Source: an uncultured Collinsella sp.
GTDB taxonomy: Bacteria; Actinomycetota; Coriobacteriia; Coriobacteriales; Coriobacteriaceae
Length of the DNA stretch: 64,000 nucleotides
Assembly (NCBI GenBank): GCA_900545605.1
Contig: UQZL01000002.1
Location: forward strand, 55,083-119,082
Direction: 5' to 3'
Shown: one piece after another, positions 33,821 to 42,272 of the stretch
Numbering within the stretch: position 1 is the first letter of the stretch
Layout of the letters: every line of letters begins with the position of its first letter
Notes under the pieces: model-generated
Databases searched by the model: none
Seen by the model: only the letters and a program-made list of their open reading frames with translations
What the model was told of the DNA's origin: nothing
Position numbers and translations under genes: made by a program

Positions 33821-33915
33821 AAAATCACCTTCACCCTTGCGAGATATGAATAGTAGCGTGAATGCCGGCCCGGGCAGAAATACATCCCGCGCCGAGGCCC
33901 GCTATCGTCGGACGC

Positions 33916-34119
33916 ATGTTAACGTACTCTACTTTTTCTATCTGCATCTCTTCTGCTTTATAAGTCCATACGGCAATACCGTTCACGGCTGTATTTCTAC
34001 CGATTACCAGATTCTCAAAAAGTGACAAGCGATGTGTTATGAGTACGTTAACATAGCCCGTAACGTGCGGTATCGTGAACACTTGGTTCATGCCGCTTTA
34101 AGTTGTTAACGTACTCATA
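33916..34119. promoter_or_regulatory. galK/LacI-1 divergent region: three operators and paired activator-like boxes
   Basis: TGTTAACGTACTC(ATA) occurs at 33917-33929 (partial), 34038-34053 (inverted) and 34104-34119. Between them, CCGTTCACGG (33979-33988) and CCGATTACCA (34000-34009) lie 21 bp apart. Confidence 0.7.
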
Positions 34120-34161
34120 ACGACGCAAAACCCACCCGGGCGCGCCAAGGAAAGGACTCCC

Positions 34162-35367
34162 ATGACCACCCCCGACGAAAAGACATTCGCCACGCTCACC
34201 AAGCTGTTCGAAGAGGAGTTTGGCCCCATCGGCGACCGCCAGGTGCTCTACGTGCACGCGCCCGGCCGCTCCGAGATCAGCGGCAACCACACTGACCACG
34301 AGGGTGGCCACGTTATCGCCGGCTCGCTCGATGTCGCCGTTGACGGCATCGCCGTGGCAACCGATTCCAACAAGGTTCGCGTAGCCGACGAGGGCTATCC
34401 CACGTTTGAAATCGCGCTCGACACGCTAGACGTTCAGGAGTCCGAGAAGGGCACGTCCGCGAGCCTCGTCCGCGGCATGGCCCACGAAATCGCTGCTCTG
34501 GGCGTTGAGCCCCAGGGCTTCGACTTCGCCTTCACCTGCTCTGTCCCCTCGGGCGGCGGCCTTTCCAGCTCCGCTGCTGTCGAGGCGGCATACGGTCGCG
34601 CCATGGAGACGCTCTGGGGAGCACCCGCCATCGAGCCCGTCGCGCTCGCCCAGATGAGCCAGCGCACCGAGAACAACTATTACGGCAAGCCCTGCGGTCT
34701 GATGGACCAGGCCGCTGTGTGCCTGGGCGGCCTCGCCTACATGGACTTTGAGGACCAGGCTCGGCCTAAAACCCAGAAGCTCGAGCTCAACTTTGAGGAT
34801 CACGGTTATGCGCTCGTGCTCGTTAAGGTCGGTGCCGACCACGTGGCCGCCACCGACGACTACGCCGCCGTTCCGCGCGAGATGCAGGACGTCGCTGCCG
34901 AGTTTGGCAAGGCACGCCTGTGCGAGGTAAACGTGGCGGACTTTGACGCCAAGCTCCCCGAGCTGCGCGCCAAGCTGGGCGACCGCGCCTGCCTGCGCGC
35001 CGTTCACTACTGGCACGAAAACGGCCTGGTCGACAAGCGCTGGGCTGCCCTGAACGCCGGAGACATCGATCAGTTCCTGGTCCTGACGCGCGAGTCCGGC
35101 GCCAGCTCTGCCATGTACCTACAGAATGTCGTTGCCAAGCTGGGCTCCGAGCAGCCCTCCATGTATGCCCTGGCGCTGGCCGAGCACGTGCTCGACGGCC
35201 GTGGCGCCGTCCGTATCCACGGTGGCGGCTTTGGTGGCACCATCCAGGCCTTCGTGCCGCTCGACCTGGTCGACACCTTCATTGCCAAGATGAACGGCTG
35301 GCTGGGCGAGGGCTCTGCCCGCCACTACGCAATTTCTGACAAGGGGGCTTACGCGGCATGGCTGTAA
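34162..35367 (+). CDS. galK: Galactokinase
   Basis: Phosphorylates galactose at C1 with ATP, entry to the Leloir pathway, in the cytoplasm. The 401-residue protein is a GHMP kinase with the galactokinase signature HAPGRSEISGNHTDHEGG, the phosphate loop CSVPSGGGLSSSAAVE, GLMDQAAVCLGG, and the C-terminal HGGGFGGTIQAF. The signature has S-E-I-S in place of the usual N-L-I-G, a pattern seen in some anaerobe galactokinases. AGGAAAGGA precedes the ATG. Its end overlaps galT by ten bases. It is controlled by the divergent LacI regulator. Confidence 0.93.
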   Translation: MTTPDEKTFATLTKLFEEEFGPIGDRQVLYVHAPGRSEISGNHTDHEGGHVIAGSLDVAVDGIAVATDSNKVRVADEGYPTFEIALDTLDVQESEKGTSASLVRGMAHEIAALGVEPQGFDFAFTCSVPSGGGLSSSAAVEAAYGRAMETLWGAPAIEPVALAQMSQRTENNYYGKPCGLMDQAAVCLGGLAYMDFEDQARPKTQKLELNFEDHGYALVLVKVGADHVAATDDYAAVPREMQDVAAEFGKARLCEVNVADFDAKLPELRAKLGDRACLRAVHYWHENGLVDKRWAALNAGDIDQFLVLTRESGASSAMYLQNVVAKLGSEQPSMYALALAEHVLDGRGAVRIHGGGFGGTIQAFVPLDLVDTFIAKMNGWLGEGSARHYAISDKGAYAAWL

Positions 35368-36986
35368 TGACTGACGTGCGCGAGGCCGCGCAGGGCTTGA
35401 TTGAGTATGCCATCCATCGATCGATGATCCGACAGGACGATCGCATCTGGGCCTACAACACCATTTTGGAGTGCATCGGCGCCACGGGCCCGGCGCTCGA
35501 CATGGCCTGGGCGCTCCAGGTCGAGAAACTCTCGCTCTTGCACCCCGATACCCTGCCCAACTTTGACCTTGAAGGCACACTTGCCGCGCTTGCCGAGGCG
35601 GCTGTTGCCAACGGTGCTGCCGAGGACACGGTATCGGGCCGCGACCGCATCGCCATGCGCATCATGGGCGTGCTGATGCCGAGGCCTTCGGTTGTAAACG
35701 AGGAATTCAACGGCCGCATGGGCGTCAACGAGCCCCGCGCCGCGACTGATTGGTTCTACGGCCTGTGCTGCGACGCCGGCTACGTGCGCCGTGCCGCCAT
35801 CGCGCGCAACATCAAATGGAGCACCCCCACCAACTGGGGCGACCTCGAGATTACCATCAACCTGTCAAAGCCCGAAAAGGACCCGCGCGATATTGCCGCG
35901 GCCGGCGCCGCCAAAAACACGGGCGAGAAGTATCCCGCCTGCCAGCTCTGCATCGAAAACGAGGGCTATCCCGGACGCTCCGCTGCAGCCGACGGCGGCG
36001 CCCATCCCGCCCGCCAGAATCTGCGCGTTATCCCCATTAAGCTCGACGGCGAGCGCTGGGGCTTCCAATACAGCCCGTACGCGTACTTTAACGAGCACTG
36101 CATTGCCATGAGCTCCGAGCATCGTCCGATGCACGTCGACCGCAAGGGGCTGACCTGCCTGCTCGACTTTGTCGACCTGTTCCCGCACTACTTTATTGGC
36201 TCCAACGCCGACCTGCCCATCGTGGGCGGCTCGATTCTGTCGCACGACCACTTCCAGGGCGGCGCGCACGAGTTCCCCATGATGCATGCCGCCGAGGTCT
36301 CGCAGTTTAGCGTGCCCGGTTTTGACCAGGTCAGCGGTACCGTGCTGCAGTGGCCGCTCTCGGTGCTGCGCCTGCGCTCGCATGACCGCGCTCAGCTGCT
36401 CGACGCTGCCGAGAAGATTATCCTCGCCTGGCGCGAGTGGACCGATGAGTCTGTGGGCGTCATCGCGTACACAGCCGATGGCGTGGCGCACAACACCGTG
36501 ACGCCCGTCATCCGCCGCGTCGACTCTCGCGGAAATGCCGGCGGCGAAATCTACGAGGCCTACCTGGCGCTTCGCTGCAACATCACGACCGACGAGCATC
36601 CGCTGGGCGTGTTCCACCCGCATGCCGAGTACCACCACATTAAGAAGGAGAACATCGGCCTGATCGAGGTCATGGGCCTGGCCATTCTTCCGCCGCGCCT
36701 GGTTCCCGAGCTCGGCGCTGTCCGCGAGCACCTGCTGGCGGCCAAGGTCGATGCCAGCTACGACCTTGCTAGCGCGCTCGAGGGCGATGATCTATGCCGC
36801 AACCACGCCGCATGGGCCGAAGACGTTTTTGCCCGCCGCGCCGACGAGCTTACGGCAGACAACGCCATCGATATCCTGCACGAGGAGGTCGGCGTGGTGT
36901 TTGGCCACGTGCTCGACAACGCCGGCGTCTTTAAGTGGGACGAAGCCGGCCGCGCCGCCCAGCAGCGCTTTATCGACTCGCTGTAA
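35358..36986 (+). CDS. galT: UDP-glucose-hexose-1-phosphate uridylyltransferase (class 2)
   Basis: Exchanges UMP between UDP-glucose and galactose-1-phosphate. The 542-residue protein is of the longer Firmicutes-type GalT class: N-terminal RMGVNEPRAATDWFYGLC-like segments, a central RVIPIKLDGERWGFQYSPYAYFNEHC, and the active-site histidines in GSILSHDHFQGGAHEFP. The ATG at 35358 overlaps the end of galK; GGGGGC is the nearest site, and an ATG three codons later is an alternative. GalE is not in the window. It forms an operon with galK, ended by a terminator. Confidence 0.92.
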   Translation: MAVMTDVREAAQGLIEYAIHRSMIRQDDRIWAYNTILECIGATGPALDMAWALQVEKLSLLHPDTLPNFDLEGTLAALAEAAVANGAAEDTVSGRDRIAMRIMGVLMPRPSVVNEEFNGRMGVNEPRAATDWFYGLCCDAGYVRRAAIARNIKWSTPTNWGDLEITINLSKPEKDPRDIAAAGAAKNTGEKYPACQLCIENEGYPGRSAAADGGAHPARQNLRVIPIKLDGERWGFQYSPYAYFNEHCIAMSSEHRPMHVDRKGLTCLLDFVDLFPHYFIGSNADLPIVGGSILSHDHFQGGAHEFPMMHAAEVSQFSVPGFDQVSGTVLQWPLSVLRLRSHDRAQLLDAAEKIILAWREWTDESVGVIAYTADGVAHNTVTPVIRRVDSRGNAGGEIYEAYLALRCNITTDEHPLGVFHPHAEYHHIKKENIGLIEVMGLAILPPRLVPELGAVREHLLAAKVDASYDLASALEGDDLCRNHAAWAEDVFARRADELTADNAIDILHEEVGVVFGHVLDNAGVFKWDEAGRAAQQRFIDSL

Positions 36987-37033
36987 TGATCCCTTGGGGA
37001 CGGAGGAAAACGGATCATTTCGTCCTCAAGGCA

Positions 37034-37075
37034 ACGGCGCCCGCCGGCAACATCGCCGACGGGCGCCGTTTTTGA
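37034..37075 (+). terminator. Terminator after galKT
   Basis: GGCGCCCGCCGGC pairs with GCCGACGGGCGCC and is followed by GTTTTTG. Confidence 0.85.
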
Positions 37076-37094
37076 ATGTTCGATGTCGCGACTC

Positions 37095-38030
37095 CTAGAG
37101 TTCAGTCACGACAACGCTGTTGTAGACCTCGTCCCAGCAGTCCATGACCAGGTGGCCGGTCTTGGGATCCATGGCGTTGAGCTTGCCGCAGGTATTGGCG
37201 GTCTTGAGCACCGTGACGTCGTCGGCACCAGCAGCAATGGCATGCGCAAAGCCGGCGATGGTCGAGTCGCCGGAACCCGTCGCGTTCACAGCCGCAATCG
37301 CGGGCGTCTTGGCGCGGAACGCGCGACCCTCATGGAAGCCCACCGAACCGGCAGCGCCCATCGAAACGACAACCCAGGGGATACCGGCAAAGCGGCCATC
37401 GGCGGCAAGCGCCTCGCGTAGGGCATCGACATCATCGGTCGTAAAGGACGTACCCAGCAGGCCGTTAATCTCGGTCAGATTGGGCTTTACGAGCTCAGGC
37501 TTAGCGTCGGACTCCAGCGCGGCCTCCAGCGATGCACCCGAGGTGTCGAGCAACACCTTGGCGCCCGCCTCCTCGGCGATCTTGACGAGCTCGGCATAGT
37601 AGCCGGCATCGACGCCACGCGGCAGCGAGCCCGAAAGCGTCACAACGTCCGCCTTCGCTGCAAGCTCGGCGAACTTGGCCGTAAAGGCCTCGAGCTCGGC
37701 CGGGGCAATCTGCGGGCCGCTCTCTAACAGCTCGGTCTGATTGCCCTCGTGCAGAATATTCAGGCAGATGCGCGTCTCGCCGGCAATGGGCACAAAGTCG
37801 TTCTTGACGCCATCAGCATCCATAAGCTCGGCCATATAGGCGCCCATGTGGCCGCCGAGCAGACCGGTCGCGAGCACGTCGTCGCCCAGCTGCAGCAGCA
37901 CACGGCTCACGTTGAGGCCCTTGCCGCCAGCGGTCTTTTCGGGCGTCACACGGTTCACGTCGTCGATGATCAACTTGTCGAGCTGATAGCGCGTATCAAT
38001 CGACGGGTTCATGGTAACGGTCAGAATCAT
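37095..38030 (-). CDS. lacC: Tagatose-6-phosphate kinase (PfkB family)
   Basis: Phosphorylates tagatose-6-phosphate to the 1,6-bisphosphate. The 311-residue protein is a ribokinase/PfkB-fold kinase of the LacC/FruK subgroup: TMNPSIDTRYQLD at the N-terminus, AGGKGLNVSRVL (family signature 1), and the anion-hole/catalytic NATGSGDSTIAGF. Fructose-1-phosphate kinase is the main alternative, but its position at the end of lacA-lacB-lacX supports LacC. AGGAG lies six bases before the ATG at 38030; the upstream in-frame ATG lacks a site. It is 56 bases after lacX. Confidence 0.88.
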   Translation of the reverse strand: MILTVTMNPSIDTRYQLDKLIIDDVNRVTPEKTAGGKGLNVSRVLLQLGDDVLATGLLGGHMGAYMAELMDADGVKNDFVPIAGETRICLNILHEGNQTELLESGPQIAPAELEAFTAKFAELAAKADVVTLSGSLPRGVDAGYYAELVKIAEEAGAKVLLDTSGASLEAALESDAKPELVKPNLTEINGLLGTSFTTDDVDALREALAADGRFAGIPWVVVSMGAAGSVGFHEGRAFRAKTPAIAAVNATGSGDSTIAGFAHAIAAGADDVTVLKTANTCGKLNAMDPKTGHLVMDCWDEVYNSVVVTEL

Positions 38031-38086
38031 ATTGAACTCCTGTTTCCGGGGCACGACACGCGCGGCCCCAAACATACGATAGCTCG

Positions 38087-38968
38087 TTAAAGGATCTCGA
38101 TCTCAAAGCCGCGGGTGACGGTCTCCCCCGGCTTGGCAACCAGGCAGCCACGCTTGTGCTCCAGAATATCGTCCTCGTCGGAGCAGGTGGACAGACCACC
38201 CCACGGTTCAACAGCCACAAAGTCGCCCTCGGGCTTGCTCCACACAATCAGGTACGGCATATCGGGGAACGTCAGGCGCACGCCCTTGTCCTCGGTTTTC
38301 TTGGTCAGCGTAACCACGTGGCTCTCGAGCACATCAAAGATGGTCTCGGCGAAGTCGAAGAGCTCATGGGTAAGCGGCAGATCGTGGCCGACCATCGGGT
38401 TCTTGCTACGGTGCTCGACATCGATCAGGCCTGTGGAGGGAACAGCGGTGCAAAGCTCGGTCGCCTCACGCTGATCGAAACGAAGTTCATAGTCGTCGTA
38501 GGACTCGCCCTCGTCGAGCGGGCACTTAAAGCCGGGGTGACCACCCACAAAGAATGGCATATCCTCGATGCCCTCATTGGTCACCTCGTACGACACGGCC
38601 ACCTTTTCCGAATCGATCGTGTAACGAGCAACGATCTTAAACGGATACGGGTACTGCTCGAGCAACTCGGCATGGTCGGCAGAGCTTAGGCTCAGCGCAA
38701 CCATGTTGTCACTCTGCTTCTCGAGCTTCCACTCCTGCTTGCGGGCAAAACCATGGCGGGCGAGCTTGACCTCGCGACCACCCATAGTCATCGCGCGACC
38801 GTCACGAAGGCCGCCGCAGATCGGGAAGCAAATGGGTGCCTGGCCCGACCAGACCGAAGAATCACCCTGCCACAGGTACTCACGGCCGTTGGCCGCAATA
38901 GAAGTGAACGACCCGCCCGCCGTGCTCAGTGCTACGCGGATAGAACCGTTATCAAGAACAAACTCCAT
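38087..38968 (-). CDS. lacX: Aldose 1-epimerase-like protein (LacX)
   Basis: A 293-residue mutarotase-fold protein (GREYLWQGDSSVWSGQAPICFPICGGLRDG, then a GHPGFKCPLDEGESYDDY segment with a catalytic histidine, and VAVEPWGGLSTCSD with a glutamate). LacX proteins of lactose operons belong to this group; they probably interconvert anomers of galactose or its phosphate. It lies between lacB and lacC on the same strand. GAAAGGGAAGG precedes the ATG at 38968. Confidence 0.85.
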   Translation of the reverse strand: MEFVLDNGSIRVALSTAGGSFTSIAANGREYLWQGDSSVWSGQAPICFPICGGLRDGRAMTMGGREVKLARHGFARKQEWKLEKQSDNMVALSLSSADHAELLEQYPYPFKIVARYTIDSEKVAVSYEVTNEGIEDMPFFVGGHPGFKCPLDEGESYDDYELRFDQREATELCTAVPSTGLIDVEHRSKNPMVGHDLPLTHELFDFAETIFDVLESHVVTLTKKTEDKGVRLTFPDMPYLIVWSKPEGDFVAVEPWGGLSTCSDEDDILEHKRGCLVAKPGETVTRGFEIEIL

Positions 38969-39087
38969 AGGAGCCTTCCCTTTCTTACGACAGCCCGCCA
39001 AGTCAATAGGGCCGATAGAAAACCGGCCCGCGCCCCCTCACAGAAACGCGAGCCGTCAACGGACTAGTAAATTACGCCGGATACCCG

Positions 39088-39612
39088 CTAATCATGGTAT
39101 TCGCCGCGGTCCCACTTCTCCAGGAACTCGTCAAAGAAGTGCGGGTCAGCCTGAGCCTCGGCGTCGGCCTTGTTGCAGGCATCGATCTTGGCGATCAGGG
39201 CATCGTGCTCGGGGGTCTTCTCGTAGGGCTCCTCCAGGAAGGCAAGCATAATGTCGGCCATCAGGAACTCGCCGGTGATCTTGCCGCCAAAGCCCACGAT
39301 GTTGGCGTTGAGCTCGCGACGGGCATACAGGGCAGAGGTCATGTCGCGAACCAGGGCGCAGCGGGCGCCGGGAACCTTGTTGACGGCGTTAGTGATGCCG
39401 ATGCCGGTGCCGCACAGGGCCACGCCAAAGTCAGCCTTGCCGCTGGCAACAGCCTCGCCCACGGCCTTACCGTAGATGGGATAGTGCGTACGGGTGTGGC
39501 TGTAGGTGCCGCAGTCGAGCACCTTGTAGCCAGCCTGCTCCAGGCGGTCGGCCAGATAGATCTTCTCGTCCGTAACGATATGGTCGCAACCGATTGCGAT
39601 GGTCTTCTTCAT
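39088..39612 (-). CDS. lacB: Galactose-6-phosphate isomerase, subunit LacB
   Basis: A 174-residue RpiB-fold subunit that works with LacA to turn galactose-6-phosphate into tagatose-6-phosphate. Seen are the N-terminal IAIGCDHIVTDEK, LDCGTYSHTRTHYPIYG, the ALCGTGIGITNAVNKVPG loop with the catalytic cysteine, and a C-terminal extension typical of LacB. GAAAGGACG precedes the ATG. It lies 63 bases after lacA and before lacX. Confidence 0.95.
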   Translation of the reverse strand: MKKTIAIGCDHIVTDEKIYLADRLEQAGYKVLDCGTYSHTRTHYPIYGKAVGEAVASGKADFGVALCGTGIGITNAVNKVPGARCALVRDMTSALYARRELNANIVGFGGKITGEFLMADIMLAFLEEPYEKTPEHDALIAKIDACNKADAEAQADPHFFDEFLEKWDRGEYHD

Positions 39613-39675
39613 CAGAACGTCCTTTCGTCTGAATTCACAAGTTGAGGTAGAAGTTCGAGTTCTCGGTGGCTCTCG

Positions 39676-40104
39676 TTAGGCCATCTTGTTGAGCATGTCG
39701 ACACGGATCTGGTGACGGCCGCCGGCGTACTGGGCGCGCAGGAACTCGCGGGCGATCTTCTTGGCGACCTCGGTGCCCACAACGCCCGGGCCCATGGTGA
39801 CCATGCGCGAGCCGTTATGCTCGCGGGTCATGTAGGCGGAGCGCTCGTCGGAAATGTTAGCGACGACCATTCCCTTGATCTTGACGGCGGCCATATAGGA
39901 GCCGACGCCGTACTTATCGAATGCAAAGCCCTGGGAATCCTTGTGCTCCAGCAGGTCCTTGGCAACGGCGGTGGCGGAATCGACAAAGTCCGCGGCAGGG
40001 GTCTCGGAATAGTCGACGACCTCGTGACCGTCGGCGATGAGCATCTCCTTGATGGACTCCTTCATCGACATACCGTCGGCATCGGAAGCGATTACAACCC
40101 TCAT
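39676..40104 (-). CDS. lacA: Galactose-6-phosphate isomerase, subunit LacA
   Basis: A 142-residue RpiB-fold subunit (VVIASDADGMSMKESI at the N-terminus, GSYMAAVKIKGMVVANISDERSAYMTREHNGSRM). As in known LacA, it lacks the active-site cysteine loop of LacB, which explains the need for both subunits. AAGGAGG is six bases before the ATG. It is the first gene of the lacA-lacB-lacX-lacC operon. The upstream region carries DeoR-like palindromes and a CCGTTCACGG box. Confidence 0.94.
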   Translation of the reverse strand: MRVVIASDADGMSMKESIKEMLIADGHEVVDYSETPAADFVDSATAVAKDLLEHKDSQGFAFDKYGVGSYMAAVKIKGMVVANISDERSAYMTREHNGSRMVTMGPGVVGTEVAKKIAREFLRAQYAGGRHQIRVDMLNKMA

Positions 40105-40204
40105 GACATCCTCCTTGAGAGATACGCTGGCGCGTAGTTTCTGTTTGGAAGTGTTGAATCGCGATCAGGTCCGGGCATCTGAATGTGCGGTTCTTCACTG
40201 TTCA

Positions 40205-40307
40205 TGTTTATTTGAACACATTCGAACAGTAACTGCAACAACTATTTGTTTATCTTTGTTCTTTTTTGAACAAATACCGTTCACGGATGATTGCTGACCG
40301 TTTGAGC
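40205..40307 (-). promoter_or_regulatory. lacA promoter region: DeoR-like palindromes and paired boxes
   Basis: TTTGTTC-N6-GAACAAA is a perfect palindrome at 40255-40274, and TGTTTATTTGAACA lies at 40205-40218. CCGTTCACGG (40277-40286) and CCGTTTGAGC (40298-40307) follow 21 bp apart. Confidence 0.6.
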
Positions 40308-40348
40308 CGGGCGCGGACGTAGAGATCATGTGTTCAACAAACAATAGG

Positions 40349-40376
40349 GCGGCCGAGAACGTTTCTCGGCCGCCCT
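40349..40376 (-). terminator. Terminator after membrane protein gene
   Basis: GGGCGGCCGAGAA pairs with TTCTCGGCCGCCC around two bases; TATTGTTTG follows on the minus strand. Confidence 0.7.
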
Positions 40377-40411
40377 TCGGCGGTATTCCCCGGTATATAC
40401 AGCTGTTTTAG

Positions 40412-41434
40412 CTACTTGGACTGCCCGCCCTTTTTGGCGTGCTTGGACGGAGCACTCAGAAAGCGGCCCGTCAGATAGTTCGCGGGACCGGAGATATCGA
40501 TCCCCAACAGGGTGTGGCCCAGCCACAGAAACGCCACGAGCACCAGCAGTGGAATCACGCACGAGGTCACGATCATCACGATGACACCTTCGATCAGATC
40601 GGTCACCTGCTGCACGATCTCGTCGGTCATCTGTTTGGCGCCGCTGGTCACCGACGTAACAAGGCTCGATGCCCCATCAGTCAACTGCTCGAGCACGTTT
40701 TTGGACTCCGTGGTCTCAGATTTTTTCTTGTTCGATTTTGAGCTGGTCTCGACTGACTTGTCCGTGGTGTCGGCCGCATCCGCAGCCTTTTGCTCGGCTT
40801 GCTCAATACTTACGCGATACGTTTCATCGACCTTCTGCGACACCCATACGCTCGCGGGCACGAGCGCCATGCCGATCACGGCAACCACCAGCACGCGCGT
40901 CGCCACACGGCGCAGGACAGTGCTCGTGCTCCAGCGCCCGTGAATGCCGAGCGACGCCGCAAAGAGCACCAACGCAAACGGGATTAAGATGCCCAGGCCG
41001 ACCGACCACAAAATGGTTAGCAGGTATTTCTCTAGGTAGAGCACGGCAAGCACGATACCAAGGTTGCCTGAAAGCTGCGCGAGCTGCTCGGCAACCGGCG
41101 TTCCCGTATCACCCGGCAGCGCGGTAATGCCCGCAGACAGCGCCACGCACGAGGTCGTGAGCGCCAGTACGTTACCCTTCTTTTGGTCGATGACCTCGAT
41201 GGTGGAGTCCCAAGTTTTGGTATCGGCGAAATGCGGACGAGCTACAAAGCCCGACAGCAGCGCCAGGACCACGAGCGCAACGATAAAGCTAATCTGCAGC
41301 TTTTTGTTTGCGCACACGACATCGGACAGGCTGGGCTGCAGCTCGGTTACCGTCGTATGCTCGGTTATCTGGACAGGACGCCCATGAGCCATCTCGTGCG
41401 CATCTGTCTTTTGAATCAATCCGTTGTCCGGCAT
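40412..41434 (-). CDS. Membrane protein of unknown function
   Basis: A 340-residue protein with about five to six hydrophobic helices (near residues 49-68, 90-108, 120-165, 180-203 and 282-312). Between the fourth and last helix lies a hydrophilic, lysine/serine/threonine-rich stretch of about 70 residues (SSKSNKKKSETTESKN) likely to be coiled or disordered. The C-terminus is basic (SAPSKHAKKGGQSK). No family is recognised. It lies between lacF and lacA on the same strand, but terminators on both sides suggest it is its own transcript, so a role in lactose use is not supported. Confidence 0.75.
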   Translation of the reverse strand: MPDNGLIQKTDAHEMAHGRPVQITEHTTVTELQPSLSDVVCANKKLQISFIVALVVLALLSGFVARPHFADTKTWDSTIEVIDQKKGNVLALTTSCVALSAGITALPGDTGTPVAEQLAQLSGNLGIVLAVLYLEKYLLTILWSVGLGILIPFALVLFAASLGIHGRWSTSTVLRRVATRVLVVAVIGMALVPASVWVSQKVDETYRVSIEQAEQKAADAADTTDKSVETSSKSNKKKSETTESKNVLEQLTDGASSLVTSVTSGAKQMTDEIVQQVTDLIEGVIVMIVTSCVIPLLVLVAFLWLGHTLLGIDISGPANYLTGRFLSAPSKHAKKGGQSK

Positions 41435-41536
41435 TTGGACACCTCCTCATTCCGGCCTGCATTGCGGATGGAAGTATACCCACCCATCGAAAAACCGAAC
41501 GGGAGGGCGTGCAGAAGCTCCAAGACTGCCCCCAAC

Positions 41537-41567
41537 GACTAGTCGTTTAAGAACGTCCCCAATGACT
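41537..41567. repeat. Half copy of the GACTAGTC palindromic repeat
   Basis: It matches 3806-3836 with one mismatch (GACTAGTC, TTTAAGAACGTCCCC, AATGACT). Confidence 0.55.
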
Positions 41568-41578
41568 GTCTCAGGATG

Positions 41579-41645
41579 AGTTGCGGTGGAATAGGGGTTG
41601 TTTTGCGCCCGCCGGCCCCTATTCAGTCCCCATTTCACCGCAACT
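41579..41645. repeat. Hairpin repeat AGTTGCGGTG
   Basis: AGTTGCGGTG (41579-41588) pairs with CACCGCAACT (41636-41645), and GAATAGGGG pairs with CCCCTATTC inside. It lies beside the half palindrome above. Confidence 0.5.
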
Positions 41646-41656
41646 TGGAGGAGGAC

Positions 41657-41692
41657 AGAAAAAGCCCTGCCGCGGGTAGCGGCAGAGCTTTT
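41657..41692 (-). terminator. Terminator after lacF
   Basis: On the minus strand CTGCCGC pairs with GCGGCAG with flanking AAGC/GCTT pairs, followed by TTTTTC. Confidence 0.8.
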
Positions 41693-41719
41693 GGAAGGGG
41701 ACTTGATTGTGCGGACTCG

Positions 41720-42058
41720 TTAGGCGAGCTTGGCCTCGAGCTCGGCGATGCGCTTGTAGGCATCGATGGTAAAGCGGGCCTGCTTCTCCAGAATCATAGT
41801 GGTCATGAGAGTGTCCTGAGCGTGAGCCATGATGAAGGTCATCTCCATCTCGCCACCGCCGGCCTCCTGCGAAAGCAGCTTGGTCTGCGTGTCGTGGGCA
41901 CCGATGAGCGCATCGCTGGCATCCTTGTGCAGCTGTTCGGCCTTCTCAAAGTCACCCTCGCGAGCAGCATCGAGCGCTGCAAGCAGATCGGTCTGGGCGT
42001 CACCTGCATATGCGACAATCTCGAATCCAACCATCGAGATTTCTTCTTTGGTTGCCAT
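41720..42058 (-). CDS. lacF: PTS lactose/cellobiose-specific EIIA component
   Basis: A 112-residue all-helical EIIA of the lactose family. It accepts phosphate from HPr on His79 (FIMAHAQDTLMT) and passes it to the EIIB cysteine of a permease. The sequence shows the family start EEISMVGFEIVAYAGDA and the metal-binding aspartate region HAQD. GAAAGGAACGCAAT precedes the ATG. It is the only EIIA in the window, while four EIICB permeases of the same class are present, so it may serve several of them. Upstream lie a DeoR-like half site and paired CCGTTCAC boxes. Confidence 0.93.
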   Translation of the reverse strand: MATKEEISMVGFEIVAYAGDAQTDLLAALDAAREGDFEKAEQLHKDASDALIGAHDTQTKLLSQEAGGGEMEMTFIMAHAQDTLMTTMILEKQARFTIDAYKRIAELEAKLA

Positions 42059-42144
42059 ATTGCGTTCCTTTCACATATGAACCAATGGAGAGCATCGCGT
42101 CCGGGCATACGCGCTGCGTTGTGTATGACAGAAACAATAACATT

Positions 42145-42211
42145 CAAACAAAAAAGAACAGCGTAAAACGTAATTTCGAGCTATGAACGGTCACTTTTCG
42201 TCCGTGAACGG
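42145..42211 (-). promoter_or_regulatory. lacF promoter region: DeoR-like site and paired boxes
   Basis: CAAACAAAAAAGAACA lies at 42145-42160. On the minus strand CCGTTCACGG (42202-42211) and CCGTTCATAG (42181-42190) lie 21 bp apart. Confidence 0.55.
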
Positions 42212-42272
42212 TTTTTAAACCAATCTGAACAATATCGAACACAATTAGCGGAAACCCAAACAGACCCGCGCC

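Noticed and set aside
37095..38030. 1-phosphofructokinase (fruK)
   Set aside because: The fold cannot exclude it, but position after lacA-lacB-lacX and the absence of fruA or fruR nearby favour LacC.
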